This document shows, one piece after another, positions 8,567 to 18,837 of a stretch of DNA of 55,882 nucleotides. How positions within the stretch are numbered: the stretch's first letter is position 1; every line of letters starts with the position of its first letter. This stretch comes from Pseudomonadota bacterium. Lineage in GTDB: Bacteria > Pseudomonadota > Alphaproteobacteria > UBA828. The stretch is from contig JAQBTG010000024.1 of the NCBI GenBank assembly GCA_027624955.1, positions 1 to 55,882 of the forward strand, read 5' to 3'. The notes below the pieces were generated by a model. The model made no database searches and had not been told where the DNA came from. It saw only the letters and a program-made list of their open reading frames with translations. Made by a program: the position numbers and the translations under genes.

Positions 8567-11218
8567 ATGCTGGACAAGACCTATCTGCCCGCCGATATCG
8601 AGAGTAAGATTTACGACGCCTGGGAGGTGGCGGGTCTTTTCGCCTGCGCGCCCAAATCCGGTCTGCCACCATATTGCGTGATGATGCCGCCACCCAATGT
8701 GACCGGCAGTCTGCATATGGGGCATGCGCTGAATTCTACCCTGCAGGATGTGCTGACCCGCTATCGTCGCAAGATGGGGCGGGACGCCCTGTGGCAGCCT
8801 GGCATGGATCACGCGGGCATCGCCACGCAAATGGTGGTCGAGCGCCAACTCGCCGAAGAGAATATTCACCGCCGCGATTTGGGGCGAGATGATTTCGTCG
8901 CACGGGTGTGGCGCTGGAAAGAGGAATCGGGCGGCGCCATCGCCAATCAATTGCGCCGCCTTGGCGCCTCGCCCGATTGGTCGCGCGACCGTTTCACCAT
9001 GGACGAGGGGTTATCGCACGCCGTGCGCACGGTCTTCGTCGCGCTCCACGAAGAGGGCCTGATTTACCGGGACAAGCGCCTCGTCAATTGGGATCCTAAA
9101 TTTCACACTGCGATTTCCGATCTCGAAGTCGAGCCGCGCGAGACAGACGGGCATCTATGGCATTTCCGCTATCCCATCGAGGGCCGCGCGGGCGAATTTA
9201 TTACCGTCGCGACGACACGCCCGGAAACCATGCTCGGCGATACAGCAGTCGCCGTTCACCCTGACGATGAACGCTGGAAAAATCTTATCGGCGGGTTCGC
9301 GGTGCTGCCGCTGGTCGGCCGCCGCCTGATCGTCGTGGCAGATGAGCATGCTGATCCGGAGCTCGGCTCGGGCGCCGTGAAGATCACACCGGCGCATGAT
9401 TTCAACGATTTTGAGCTTGGCCGCCGGCATGATCTCGAATTGATCAACATCTTCGATGCCAACGCCTGCCTCAACGAGAATGTGCCGGAGCCCTATCGCG
9501 GCCTCGAACGCTATGCCGCGCGCGAGAAAATTGTCGCCGACATGGAAGCGCTCGGCCTGGTCGAAAAGATCGAACCGCATCGCCACGCGCTGCCCTACGG
9601 CGACCGCTCCGGCGTGGTGGTCGAGCCGTGGCTCACCGACCAATGGTTCGCCGATGCCAAAACTCTTGCCAAGCCAGCCATCGAGGCGGTCGAGACCGGG
9701 CGCATCCGGTTCGTCCCAAAACAATGGGAAAACACTTATTTTGAATGGATGCGCAATATCCAGCCCTGGTGCATCTCGCGCCAACTGTGGTGGGGTCACC
9801 GCATCCCGGCTTGGTACGGTCCTGATAATACCATCTTCGTCGCAATGGATGCGGCTGGGGCGGCGGAAAAAGCCAAGGCACATTACGGCGAGGACGTGGC
9901 GTTGAGGCAGGATTCTGATGTCCTCGACACCTGGTTCTCTTCCGGCCTGTGGCCGTTTTCCACCCTCGGCTGGCCGGAAAAGACCGAAGCGCTCGAGACC
10001 TATTACCCCAATGATGATCTCATCACCGGATTCGATATTATTTTCTTCTGGGTGGCGCGCATGATCATGCTCGGCATGCATTTCATGGGCGATGTGCCGT
10101 TCCGCACGGTTTATATCCATGCGCTTGTGCGCGACGCCGAAGGGCAGAAAATGTCCAAGAGTAAGGGTAATGTCATCGACCCTCTGGAACTGATCGACAA
10201 GTATGGCGCCGACGCCATGCGGTTCACCCTGGCTGCGATGGAGGCCCAAGGGCGAGATATCAAATTGTCGGAGAGCCGCGTTGAGGGCTACCGCAACTTC
10301 GCCACCAAATTATGGAACGCCGCACGCTTTTGTGAGGCCAATTCATGCAACCGCGATGCGGCGTACGATCCCGCCGCCTGTACTGGCACCATCAACCGTT
10401 GGATTGTGAGTGAGGCGGCGCGCGCCTCGGCTGCCATTGAGGCGGCGCTTGAAGCCTATCGATTCAACGAGGCAGCCAACGCGATCTACCAATTTGCCTG
10501 GGGCGTGTTCTGCGACTGGTTCGTAGAATTCTCGAAACCGGTCTTGAACGGGCCGGACGGCGCGGAGAAAGACGAAACCCGCGCCACCGCCGCTTGGGCG
10601 CTGGAACAGATTCTCGGCCTCTTGCATCCCTTCATGCCGTTTGTCACCGAAGAGTTGTGGGGTCGCCTTGACGATAAACGCGCCCAGCCGTTGATTTTCC
10701 AGCCTTGGCCGGTGTTGGACGATGCCACACTGCAATATGAAGCGGCGTCCGCGGAGATAGGTCGGGTGATTGCACTGGTTTCTGGGGTCCGCGCCGCACG
10801 GGCCGAAATGAACGTACCGGCGGGCGCGAAAATCCCGTTGCTGTTGCGCGGTGAAAACGGTTTTCCGGATTGGGCGGAAAATCAACGTGAACAGATCGTC
10901 CAACTGGCGCGTTTGGATAGCATGGCTATCCTGGACGGGGCGCCGCCCAAGGGTTCCGTCCAACTGGTGATCGACGGAGATTCCGTGGCCCTGCCGCTAG
11001 CTGGTGTTATCGATGTCGCGCAGGAGCGTGCCCGGCTGGAAAAGGAACTGGCCCGCATTGCCAAGGAAATCGTAGGGATCAAGGGCAAGCTCGGCGATAA
11101 AAAATTTCTTTCCAAGGCGCCTGGGCATGTTGTGGCCGAACAGCGCCGCCGCAAATCCGAGGCCGAAGCTGCACATCTCAAGATAACCGAGGCGGCAAAG
11201 CGCATCGATGCGCTTTAA
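8567..11218 (+). CDS. valS: Valyl-tRNA synthetase
   Basis: An 883-residue class I aminoacyl-tRNA synthetase that charges tRNA-Val. It has the HIGH-type signature [16 protein letters not shown] (about 37-52), the editing (CP1) domain with [17 protein letters not shown], the tRNA-synthetase [10 protein letters not shown] segment, and the KMSKS loop [10 protein letters not shown] (near residue 527). The C terminus (about 815-883) is the coiled-coil arm typical of ValS. The full length agrees with the family. GAGAG lies before the ATG. It follows popZ by 81 bases containing a short GC hairpin with no T-run. Confidence 0.97.
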   Translation: MLDKTYLPADIESKIYDAWEVAGLFACAPKSGLPPYCVMMPPPNVTGSLHMGHALNSTLQDVLTRYRRKMGRDALWQPGMDHAGIATQMVVERQLAEENIHRRDLGRDDFVARVWRWKEESGGAIANQLRRLGASPDWSRDRFTMDEGLSHAVRTVFVALHEEGLIYRDKRLVNWDPKFHTAISDLEVEPRETDGHLWHFRYPIEGRAGEFITVATTRPETMLGDTAVAVHPDDERWKNLIGGFAVLPLVGRRLIVVADEHADPELGSGAVKITPAHDFNDFELGRRHDLELINIFDANACLNENVPEPYRGLERYAAREKIVADMEALGLVEKIEPHRHALPYGDRSGVVVEPWLTDQWFADAKTLAKPAIEAVETGRIRFVPKQWENTYFEWMRNIQPWCISRQLWWGHRIPAWYGPDNTIFVAMDAAGAAEKAKAHYGEDVALRQDSDVLDTWFSSGLWPFSTLGWPEKTEALETYYPNDDLITGFDIIFFWVARMIMLGMHFMGDVPFRTVYIHALVRDAEGQKMSKSKGNVIDPLELIDKYGADAMRFTLAAMEAQGRDIKLSESRVEGYRNFATKLWNAARFCEANSCNRDAAYDPAACTGTINRWIVSEAARASAAIEAALEAYRFNEAANAIYQFAWGVFCDWFVEFSKPVLNGPDGAEKDETRATAAWALEQILGLLHPFMPFVTEELWGRLDDKRAQPLIFQPWPVLDDATLQYEAASAEIGRVIALVSGVRAARAEMNVPAGAKIPLLLRGENGFPDWAENQREQIVQLARLDSMAILDGAPPKGSVQLVIDGDSVALPLAGVIDVAQERARLEKELARIAKEIVGIKGKLGDKKFLSKAPGHVVAEQRRRKSEAEAAHLKITEAAKRIDAL

Positions 11219-11268
11219 CCGGCTGGGCCGGAGCGCTAAGATCGCGCGACATTCAAGTGGAGAATAAA

Positions 11269-12990
11269 ATGAGTTCCAAGTTCGACAAATCCAAATTGCC
11301 CAGCCGTCACATCACGGAAGGTCCCAAGAGCGCGCCGCATCGCGCTTTCTTCTACGCGATGGGCGTCTCCCGCGAGGCCATGAACCGGCCGATCATCGGC
11401 GTGGCGACGACTTGGAACGAAACGGCACCGTGCAACATTACGCTCCGGCGTCAAGCGCAAGCCGCCAAAGCGGGTGTCGATGAGGCCGGCGGCACGCCGC
11501 GCGAATTCACCACTATCACCGTGACCGACGGCATCGCCATGGGTCATCAAGGCATGAAATCCTCGCTGGTGTCGCGCGACGTCATCGCCGATTCCGTCGA
11601 GTTGACGATGCGCGGGCATTCCTACGACGCGCTGGTCGGCATTGCCGGCTGCGACAAATCACTGCCTGGCATGATGATGTCGATGGTGCGGCTCAATGTG
11701 CCGTCGGTGTTTCTATATGGCGGCTCCATCCTGCCGGGGCGGTTTCGCGGCAAGGATGTGACAGTGATGGACGTCTACGAATTCTACGGCAAGTTTTCGA
11801 GCGGCTCGGTCACGGAAGCCGAATTGGATGAAATCGAAGCCGTGGCCTGCCCGTCGGGCGGCTCCTGCGGGGGTCAGTTCACGGCCAACACCATGGCCTG
11901 CGTGTCCGAGGCCATCGGCTTGGCTCTGCCCCATTCGGCGGGTGCGCCGGCGGTCTATGATTCGCGCGACGAGTTCGCGGTGGCCTCCGGCGTCCAAGTC
12001 ATGAAACTGATCGAGCTTGGCATCCGCCCACGCGACATCGTCACCCGGAAAGCCTTGGAGAATGCGGCGACAATCGTCGCCGCTACCGGTGGTTCGACCA
12101 ATGCCGGCCTGCATCTCCCGGCGATCGCCAGCGAGGCCGGTATCGATTTCGATTTGGCGGCGGTCGGCGAAGTGTTCCGGCGCACTCCCTATATTGCCGA
12201 CCTCAAGCCCGGCGGGCGCTATGTTGCCAAGGACCTGTTCGATGTCGGCGGCGTGCCGATCGTCATGAAAGCGTTGCTGGAAGGCGGCTATTTGCACGGC
12301 GATTGTCTCACTGTCACTGGCAAGACCATCGCCGAGAATCTGGCCAACGTGAAATTCCCAACAGATCAGGATGTGGTGCTCAGCACCTCGACGCCGCTCT
12401 CGCCGACCGGCGGCTTGGTCTGCCTCAAAGGCAATCTCGCACCTGAGGGTGCGATTGTGAAAGTCGCGGGCATGAAAAATTTGCGCCACGTTGGCCCGGC
12501 GCTCTGCTTCGACACAGAAGAAGACGCGATGAAAGCCGTGGTAAGCCGGAATTATAAAACCGGTGATGTGATTGTCATCCGCTACGAGGGCCCGAAAGGC
12601 GGCCCCGGCATGCGAGAAATGCTGTCCGTGACCTCGCAGATTTACGGCCAGGGCAAGGGCGATGAAGTGGCCCTCATCACTGATGGGCGGTTTTCCGGGG
12701 CGACACGCGGCTTCTGCATCGGCCATGTCGGCCCCGAAGCCGCCGTCGGTGGTCCCATCGCCTTATTGCGCGATGGCGATCAAATCACCATCGACGCTGA
12801 GACCGGCGAAATGAGCGTCGCTCTCGACGATGCCGAACTAGCCGCTAGACATGCACAGTGGAAGCCACGCGAAAGCGATTACCGCTCCGGTGTATTGTGG
12901 AAATATGCCGCGACCGTCGGTCCTGCTTATAAAGGCGCCGTCACCCATCCTGGCGGTGCGGCGGAAACCTCGTGCTATGCAGATATTTAA
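11269..12990 (+). CDS. ilvD: Dihydroxy-acid dehydratase
   Basis: A 573-residue iron-sulfur dehydratase that converts 2,3-dihydroxy-isovalerate and -methylvalerate to the 2-keto acids of valine and isoleucine synthesis. The cluster cysteines lie in [13 protein letters not shown] and [10 protein letters not shown], and the ILVD/EDD signatures are intact, including the C-terminal DGRFSG. A GTG at 11257 is in frame, but the ATG at 11269 is preferred because GGAG sits 6 bases upstream of it. The gene lies 50 bases after valS. No other branched-chain amino acid gene is nearby. Confidence 0.96.
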   Translation: MSSKFDKSKLPSRHITEGPKSAPHRAFFYAMGVSREAMNRPIIGVATTWNETAPCNITLRRQAQAAKAGVDEAGGTPREFTTITVTDGIAMGHQGMKSSLVSRDVIADSVELTMRGHSYDALVGIAGCDKSLPGMMMSMVRLNVPSVFLYGGSILPGRFRGKDVTVMDVYEFYGKFSSGSVTEAELDEIEAVACPSGGSCGGQFTANTMACVSEAIGLALPHSAGAPAVYDSRDEFAVASGVQVMKLIELGIRPRDIVTRKALENAATIVAATGGSTNAGLHLPAIASEAGIDFDLAAVGEVFRRTPYIADLKPGGRYVAKDLFDVGGVPIVMKALLEGGYLHGDCLTVTGKTIAENLANVKFPTDQDVVLSTSTPLSPTGGLVCLKGNLAPEGAIVKVAGMKNLRHVGPALCFDTEEDAMKAVVSRNYKTGDVIVIRYEGPKGGPGMREMLSVTSQIYGQGKGDEVALITDGRFSGATRGFCIGHVGPEAAVGGPIALLRDGDQITIDAETGEMSVALDDAELAARHAQWKPRESDYRSGVLWKYAATVGPAYKGAVTHPGGAAETSCYADI

Positions 12991-13028
12991 GCGTCTCGTA
13001 AGCGCCGCGTAAGCTTCGACAGCACATT

Positions 13029-14582
13029 ATGGCACGCATCGCCGTTGGCGGGTTTCAGCACGAAACCAACACCTTCGCCCCGGTCCAGGCAGATTACAGC
13101 GCCTTTGCCGAGGCCGATGCCTGGCCGGCGCTCTCTCGGGGCGAGGGCCTGTTTGACGCCGTGGCAGGGATCAATCTTCCGATTGCCGGTTTTATTGCGG
13201 CGGCGCAAGATGCCGGCCACACGCTGTTGCCGCTTTCCTGGTGCTCCGCCTCTCCCTCAGCCCATGTTACTGAGGACGCGTTCGAGCGCATCTCCGCCAT
13301 GTTGTTGGAAGACATCGCCGCAGCAAAGCCGGATGCCATCTATCTCGACCTGCACGGCGCCATGGTGACGGAACATTTTGCCGACGGCGAGGCCGCCCTG
13401 CTAAACCGCATACGCGCCACAGTTGGCGCCGAGATGCCGATAGTGGTTAGCCTTGATCTGCACGCCAACATCAGTGTCGAGATGTGCGCCGCCGCGTCCG
13501 CACTGACGGCCTATCGCAGCTATCCTCATATAGATATGGATGTGACCGGCGCGCGCGCCGCAAAATTGATGGACCATATTTTGCGATCTGATGGTGCTAC
13601 AGCAAATCATTTCCGCCCCATCGATTTTTTAATTCCGATCAACGCGCAATGCACCATGGAGGAGCCCGCCGGCGGGCTCTACCGCCGCCTCGGTGAATTG
13701 GAGGCGGCGCCCGGCGTCTGGCAGTTGTCCTTCGCGATGGGATTTCCGCCCGCCGATATTTCCATATGCGGCCCCTCGGTTTATGGCTGTGGCTCGGATT
13801 TGGCGGCCGTGGCGCGCGCAGTAGATACCCTGGCTGATGAAATCGGTGCCTGCGAAGGCGAGTTTACCGAACAATTGTTCAGCCCTGACGAAGCGGTGCG
13901 CCTGGCCATGGCCAACAGCGACGCAGGCCCATTCGTCATCGCCGATACTCAGGATAATCCTGGCGCGGGCGGCAACTCCGACACAGTCGGCATGCTCGAG
14001 GCGCTGTTGCGCTGTGGTGCCAAAGGCGCGGTCTTGGCGATCCTCTACGACCCGGAAGTCGCTGAGGCGGCGCATCTCGCCGGAGAAGGCCACCGCTTCT
14101 CGATCGCGCTTGGGGCCAAATCCGGCCAGCCCGGCCAGCGTCCGTTCGAAGGAAAGTTTCACGTCGAGCGGCTTGGCGACGGCCGATTTACCGCGACCGG
14201 CCCAATGTGGCGCGGGGCGCGTATGGAATTAGGCAAAATGGCGCTGCTAAAAGTCGCCGACAAATCCGCCGATGTTCGGGTCATTGTCTCCAGCCGAAAA
14301 TTTCAGGCGGCTGACCAATCGATCTTCCGCCATCTTGGCCTGGAGCCTATCGAGCAAAAAATACTGGTGCTCAAAAGCTCGGTACATTTCCGCGCCGACT
14401 TCCAGCCCATCGCGGCGCAGATCATCACCGCCATCGCACCTGGCCCCAATCTTGCCGATACGCGCAAATTTCCCTACAAAAACTTGCGCCCAGGTCTACG
14501 CATCCAGCCCAACGGGCCGCGCGTGCTTGGCCCAGAGACCCACGCGAGCGGAGGATATTGCTCCTACGGTGAGACAGAGTAA
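13029..14582 (+). CDS. M81 family metallopeptidase (MlrC-like)
   Basis: A 517-residue protein of the M81 / microcystinase C family. It begins ARIAVGGFQHETNTFAP, carries DLHGAMV and DLHANIS in the N-terminal DUF1485 domain, and DTQDNPGAGGNSDT at the start of the C-terminal MlrC domain; the His/Asp residues of these motifs are the expected zinc ligands. The founding member, MlrC of Sphingomonas, degrades linearised microcystin, but most relatives have unknown peptide-like or amide substrates and this name should not be taken as a function. The VOC gene follows 41 bases later and probably shares its transcript. Confidence 0.88.
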   Translation: MARIAVGGFQHETNTFAPVQADYSAFAEADAWPALSRGEGLFDAVAGINLPIAGFIAAAQDAGHTLLPLSWCSASPSAHVTEDAFERISAMLLEDIAAAKPDAIYLDLHGAMVTEHFADGEAALLNRIRATVGAEMPIVVSLDLHANISVEMCAAASALTAYRSYPHIDMDVTGARAAKLMDHILRSDGATANHFRPIDFLIPINAQCTMEEPAGGLYRRLGELEAAPGVWQLSFAMGFPPADISICGPSVYGCGSDLAAVARAVDTLADEIGACEGEFTEQLFSPDEAVRLAMANSDAGPFVIADTQDNPGAGGNSDTVGMLEALLRCGAKGAVLAILYDPEVAEAAHLAGEGHRFSIALGAKSGQPGQRPFEGKFHVERLGDGRFTATGPMWRGARMELGKMALLKVADKSADVRVIVSSRKFQAADQSIFRHLGLEPIEQKILVLKSSVHFRADFQPIAAQIITAIAPGPNLADTRKFPYKNLRPGLRIQPNGPRVLGPETHASGGYCSYGETE

Positions 14583-14623
14583 GATGCAGCGAATTGTAAG
14601 GATTCTGAAAGGGAGGTTCCGCT

Positions 14624-15079
14624 ATGCCGCTGCTTGACCTGCACCATGTGGCGATCAAGAGCAAAGATTTGGCCGCAACCGAGAAATTCTATACCAAGGT
14701 TCTCGGCATGAAGAAGGTCGCTCGGCCGGACTTTCCATTTCCTGGCGTTTGGTTGGAAATGGGCGAAACCATGTTCCACATTTATGGCGGCAGCGCCGCC
14801 CAAACCCATGCTGGCGACTATGAATATGATCAGGGCGTGGCGCCGGTAGACCATGTTGCGCTGCGCGCCAAAAACTTCGATGAAATGAAAGAAGTCTGCA
14901 AGAAGCACCGCTGCGTCTGGCGGCAAATGAATATTCCCGATTTCAAGCTGTGGCAGCTTTTCGTGCAGGACCCAAGCGGCGTTATCGTTGAGCTTAATTT
15001 TGACGTCACCAAAGAGCCGCGCGGCAGCAAGGGTCCGAGCGGACGCAATCTGTTCGATGCGGGGCGGCCCTTCGAATAG
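14624..15079 (+). CDS. VOC (glyoxalase/bleomycin-resistance) superfamily protein
   Basis: A 151-residue single-chain VOC protein with two bab-bb modules. The first is LDLHHVAIKSKDLAATEKFY at the N terminus, and the second begins VDHVALRAKNFDEM (about 72-85) and ends in QDPSGVIVELN (about 112-122). His7, His74 and Glu121 are plausible metal ligands in the usual VOC positions. Reactions in this fold range from glyoxalase to dioxygenase and cannot be chosen here. The ribosome site is good (GGGAGG 8 bases before the ATG). It is the downstream partner of the M81 gene. Confidence 0.85.
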   Translation: MPLLDLHHVAIKSKDLAATEKFYTKVLGMKKVARPDFPFPGVWLEMGETMFHIYGGSAAQTHAGDYEYDQGVAPVDHVALRAKNFDEMKEVCKKHRCVWRQMNIPDFKLWQLFVQDPSGVIVELNFDVTKEPRGSKGPSGRNLFDAGRPFE

Positions 15080-15162
15080 GGTTTTGTGGCGTTTTCCCTC
15101 GCACGCCGGCCGCTCGGCTAATCGACGCGCGCTCTTTCATTCTGCGTTAACATAGCGCCGGT

Positions 15163-16314
15163 ATGGCAAATGAAGACCCCGCCATCGTGCGGCTTGCGCG
15201 TTTCTCGGCCCGCTTGCTGCCGGCTCTAAGGCCGCCCGGTCAAGTGATTGACGCCGGGCCGACCGCTGGGCTTGCGGCGGCGCGCGAATCGTCCAATGGC
15301 GGTTATATCGCCAGCCCATGGTACGACAATCTGTTCTTTATCTATTCGCCGCTGATTGCCCTGGCGCTCGGTATCGGCCTTTCGTTCACGTTGCTGGGCG
15401 AAGGGGGCGTGGGTTTCATGGGCCGAGAAAACAGTCTCATGGCGTGGTTTGTTGGACCCTTTATCATGGCCCACTTGGTGGCTGTGGTGTATCGCAGCCA
15501 CCTGAACGTTGCAGTGTTTCGGCGGTTTCCGTTGCGCTTCACGGTGGTGCCGCTGGTGCTGTTTCTGGCGATGGGATTTTCGACCACGGCGATCGTCGTT
15601 GTCTCGGTCGCGGCGACGTTTTGGGATGTCTATCACTCAGGCATGCAGACTTTCGGCCTCGGGCGGATTTACGATGCTCGCGTCGGCAACAACCCCCGCG
15701 TCGGCCGCCGGCTCGATGCGACGTTTAACCTGCTTATCTATGTGGGGCCGATCGCCGCTGGCGCCACGCTCATGGATCATGTCGGAGATTTCAACGAATT
15801 CGCAGAGATCGGCGCGGTCTTCTTCACCCGGATACCGGCCCAGGCGGAAGGTGTGGCGGGGGCGCTGACATGGGCGGTGGTCGGCTTCGGCGTGCCGTTC
15901 GTTGGATATTATCTGTGGTGGTATTGGCGGGCTGCTGGAGCTGGCTGGCGGGTGAGCCGGCAAAAGGTTGCGCTCTATGCGTCGACGGCACTGTGCTCGG
16001 TCTGGGCCTGGGGGTTCAATCCCTACGGCGAAGCGTTTTTCATCATGAATTTTTTTCACGCACTGCAATATTTCGCCATTGTTTGGTGGCGCGAGCAGGG
16101 CACGATGATGCGCGTATTCCGGTTGCCTGAGGCCAAGCGCGTCGCCAAACCCGTCGCGCTAACGATTTTTTTGGTTTCGGTATTTGCTTACGGCTTCATC
16201 GCCGACTCACTGCCGATCGGCAATAGTTGGTTTTTCGCCGCCGTGATGTGCGTGTCCATTATGCATTTCTGGTACGACGGCTTCGTCTGGTCGGTTCGCC
16301 GCCGAGAGGTTTGA
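15163..16314 (+). CDS. Polytopic membrane protein with conserved-looking His motifs, function unknown
   Basis: A 383-residue integral membrane protein I cannot assign. After a 50-residue soluble N terminus there are about eight hydrophobic segments. Histidines and aromatic residues cluster at membrane edges in three places: DVYHSGMQTFGLGR (about 150-163), NFFHALQYFAIVWW (about 297-310) and IMHFWYDGFVWS (about 367-378), with one more at MAHLVAVVYRSHLN (about 103-116). Such histidines could bind a metal, as in Brp/Blh carotene oxygenases or fatty-acid desaturase-like enzymes, but spacing does not clearly match either, so this is only a suggestion. It stands alone, convergent with xth. Confidence 0.7.
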   Translation: MANEDPAIVRLARFSARLLPALRPPGQVIDAGPTAGLAAARESSNGGYIASPWYDNLFFIYSPLIALALGIGLSFTLLGEGGVGFMGRENSLMAWFVGPFIMAHLVAVVYRSHLNVAVFRRFPLRFTVVPLVLFLAMGFSTTAIVVVSVAATFWDVYHSGMQTFGLGRIYDARVGNNPRVGRRLDATFNLLIYVGPIAAGATLMDHVGDFNEFAEIGAVFFTRIPAQAEGVAGALTWAVVGFGVPFVGYYLWWYWRAAGAGWRVSRQKVALYASTALCSVWAWGFNPYGEAFFIMNFFHALQYFAIVWWREQGTMMRVFRLPEAKRVAKPVALTIFLVSVFAYGFIADSLPIGNSWFFAAVMCVSIMHFWYDGFVWSVRRREV

Positions 16315-16333
16315 AGTGCATTGCCATCTGGCT

Positions 16334-17104
16334 TTATTCCGTGAGCGTGCACCAGACTGGTGTGTGGTCAGACGCTTTGAGCTTGGCGCGCGGCCCAGAG
16401 TCGATTTCACAGGCTTCCAGGCGGTCGGCGGCTTCCGGTGAGAGCAAGAGATGGTCGATCCTCAGGCCCTCGTCGCGTTGCCAGCGGCCTTTCTGATAGT
16501 CCCAGAACGAATACATCCCGGTTTCACTGTGCAGCGCGCGGAACGCTTCAGTATAGCCTGAATTGAGGATCGTACGGAAATGCGCACGTGCTTCGGGCTG
16601 GCACAGGGCGTCGTCGCGCCAACCTTCTGGGTCATAGACGTCGCCGTCGGCTGGTATGATGTTGTAATCCCCGCCTAAAACTACTGCGTCTTCGTGTGCC
16701 AGCAAGGTGGCAGCATGAGCGGCCAGACGCGCCATCCAGGCCAGCTTGTAAGGGAACTTCTCGCTCTCCACCGGATTGCCGTTGGGCAGGTATATCGAAG
16801 CAATGCGCACGCCCGAGATCACCGCCTCGATATAGCGCGCCTGTTCATCGCTCTCGTCGCCTGGCAGGCCGCGGGTGATATCCTCGATCGGCCGGTTGCT
16901 GAGAATTGCGACGCCGTTATAGCTTTTTTGCCCCAATACAGCGCAGTTGTAGCCGGCGTCGCCGATTTCCAATTCGGGGAAGTTTTCTTCGATGGTCTTG
17001 ATTTCCTGTAACAACACGACGTCCGGCGCAGTTTCGGCCAGCCACTCCAAAAGATGGGGCAGACGCACTTTGATTGAGTTGACGTTCCAGGTGGCGATTT
17101 TCAG
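16334..17104 (-). CDS. xth: Exodeoxyribonuclease III, apparently starting at CTG
   Basis: An endonuclease/exonuclease/phosphatase-fold AP endonuclease of base excision repair. Visible motifs are VLLQEIKT (Mg-binding Glu), GGDYNIIP, LRIDHLLLS and SDHTPV (catalytic Asp-His). The first normal start codon is a GTG at 17068, but that protein would lack the first beta strand. Reading upstream in frame gives LKIATWNVNSIK, the standard Xth N terminus including the metal-site Asn. No ATG, GTG or TTG precedes it in that frame for about 60 bases, whereas a CTG at 17104 has GGAG 7 bases upstream. I therefore extend the gene to 17104 (256 residues). The gene ends 19 bases from the convergent membrane-protein gene. 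Confidence 0.85.
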   Translation of the reverse strand: MKIATWNVNSIKVRLPHLLEWLAETAPDVVLLQEIKTIEENFPELEIGDAGYNCAVLGQKSYNGVAILSNRPIEDITRGLPGDESDEQARYIEAVISGVRIASIYLPNGNPVESEKFPYKLAWMARLAAHAATLLAHEDAVVLGGDYNIIPADGDVYDPEGWRDDALCQPEARAHFRTILNSGYTEAFRALHSETGMYSFWDYQKGRWQRDEGLRIDHLLLSPEAADRLEACEIDSGPRAKLKASDHTPVWCTLTE

Positions 17105-17173
17105 CGCAGTACTCCGATCAAGCCGATTTCCCGTCGGAAAGACGGAACAATCTATCTTATGAGCTGAGTTTTT

Positions 17174-17542
17174 TTAGACCAATGAGAAAGACGTGCCGCA
17201 GCCGCAAGACGAAACGGCTTTGGGATTCTTCACTTGGAAGGAAGCGCCAATCAGATCGTTGACATAGTCAATTTCCGAGCCCGCCATGTAGCCGGCGGAA
17301 ATGCTGTCGACCAACACGGTTACGCCGTCTTGCTCGATGATGATATCACCGTCCTGACGCTTGGCGTCGAACGCGAACCCATATTGAAAACCAGAACAGC
17401 CGCCGCCCGAAACGGTGACGCGCAGCGCCTGACCTATGTCCTCTTCATTGCTGAGGAGGCGGGCAACTTGCCGTGCAGCGCTGTTAGAAATGGTGATCGG
17501 GCCACTGGCCTCCACCACCATGCTCTCTATCGGTCGAGCCAT
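17174..17542 (-). CDS. erpA: Iron-sulfur cluster insertion protein ErpA (A-type carrier)
   Basis: A 122-residue HesB/IscA-type protein that delivers Fe-S clusters to apo-proteins. The three cluster cysteines are present at C49 (GGGCSGFQY), C113 and C115 (SSCGCGTSF) in the normal arrangement. The frame extends 13 codons further upstream, but the conserved fold begins after MARPIES, so I place the start at 17542. It is divergent from dgt with about 120 bases between, a pairing often seen in proteobacteria. ErpA versus IscA/SufA is chosen from length and neighbourhood and is likely but not certain. Confidence 0.9.
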   Translation of the reverse strand: MARPIESMVVEASGPITISNSAARQVARLLSNEEDIGQALRVTVSGGGCSGFQYGFAFDAKRQDGDIIIEQDGVTVLVDSISAGYMAGSEIDYVNDLIGASFQVKNPKAVSSCGCGTSFSLV

Positions 17543-17665
17543 ATTTAAATTCCGTTGTTTAAAGCCGTTCCAGTCTAGCACCTATTTATTAATTAGGCAT
17601 CTCTTGGTGCGAATCAACATCTATGGCCATTTGTGCGCCTGTGTTCGCCGATATACTCTCAAACG

Positions 17666-18835
17666 ATGAGTACTCCCCCACATAACATCGTCCCATATGC
17701 CAGTAATCCGGCAGAAAGCCGGGGCAGGCTCCATCCTGAACCTGAAAGCGCGACGCGCACAGCATTTCAACGCGACCGCGACCGCATAATCCATTGCGCC
17801 GCATTCCGTCGTCTTGAGTACAAGACCCAGGTATTTGTCTATCATGAGGGCGACTACTACCGCACGCGCCTGACGCACAGCCTAGAGACCGCGCAAATCG
17901 CGCGCTCTATCTGTCGCGTCTTGGGCCTGAACGAAGATTTGGCTGAGGCTTTGGCGCTGGCCCATGATCTGGGGCACACCCCGTTCGGCCATGCCGGCGA
18001 GGATGCGCTATCGGAGGCAATGGCCGACTATGGCGGTTTTGATCACAACACCCAGACACTGCGCATCCTCACTCAGCTAGAAGAACGCTACGCCAATTTC
18101 GACGGCCTCAATCTCACTTGGGAAACCCTCGAAGGCACGGTCAAGCATAATGGCCCGCTGCTGCCCGCCGAGACCGGCTTGCCGCCGGCTATACAGCGCT
18201 ATAACGAGAGCCATGATTTGGAACTCGCCATCTATCCTGGGCCGGAAGCGCAGGTCGCGGCGCTCGCTGACGATATTGCCTACAACAATCATGATGTTGA
18301 TGACGGTCTGAGAGCCGGCCTGTTCGAACTCAATGACCTGGCCGATGTCGCGCTGGTCGGGCCGATTTTTGCCGCCGTGCGCCACAGCCATCCAAATCTC
18401 GATCAGAACCGCCTGGTGCATGAAGGAGTGCGCCGCATGATCGGCGCCATGGTCGATGATCTCATTGCGGAAAGTCGCGGTCGGCTGGCGAACGCGGCTT
18501 GCACGAGCGCAGACGAGGTGCGCGCCCTCGGCCGCCCAGTGATTGCGTTTTCAAAGGAAATGGCGGCCAATGACCGCGGTCTGAAGAAATTCCTTTATCG
18601 CCGCATGTATCGCCACTACAAGGTCAACCGAATGGCCAGCAAGGCGCGCCGGGTCGTACGGGATTTATTCACGCTGTTCGTTGCGGAGCCGGAATGTTTG
18701 CCCGACGATTGGCGGGAGCGTTGCGATGCTGCAGGCAGCCACCAAACGGCCCGCGCGGTGGCCGACTATATCGCCGGAATGACCGATCGATTTGCCTTCC
18801 TAGAACATCAGCGCCTGTTTGAAATTCCATCATAA
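17666..18835 (+). CDS. dgt: Deoxyguanosinetriphosphate triphosphohydrolase-like protein
   Basis: A 389-residue HD-domain phosphohydrolase of the dGTPase-like family, which releases triphosphate from dNTPs. The first metal-binding His is in [14 protein letters not shown] (about residue 71), the HD pair is in [11 protein letters not shown] (about 98-108), and the later Asp is in [10 protein letters not shown]. The N-terminal [13 protein letters not shown] is characteristic of this branch. An in-frame GTG/ATG exists 33 bases upstream, but homologues begin near STPPHN, so ATG 17666 is used. argS starts three bases after its stop region, indicating an operon. Confidence 0.93.
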   Translation: MSTPPHNIVPYASNPAESRGRLHPEPESATRTAFQRDRDRIIHCAAFRRLEYKTQVFVYHEGDYYRTRLTHSLETAQIARSICRVLGLNEDLAEALALAHDLGHTPFGHAGEDALSEAMADYGGFDHNTQTLRILTQLEERYANFDGLNLTWETLEGTVKHNGPLLPAETGLPPAIQRYNESHDLELAIYPGPEAQVAALADDIAYNNHDVDDGLRAGLFELNDLADVALVGPIFAAVRHSHPNLDQNRLVHEGVRRMIGAMVDDLIAESRGRLANAACTSADEVRALGRPVIAFSKEMAANDRGLKKFLYRRMYRHYKVNRMASKARRVVRDLFTLFVAEPECLPDDWRERCDAAGSHQTARAVADYIAGMTDRFAFLEHQRLFEIPS

Positions 18836-18837
18836 TA

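Noticed and set aside
9155-10249. Long minus-strand frame inside valS
   Set aside because: Antisense shadow of valS; its composition mirrors the real gene and no domain is visible.
11713-12726. Long minus-strand frame inside ilvD
   Set aside because: Antisense shadow of ilvD with no recognisable domain.
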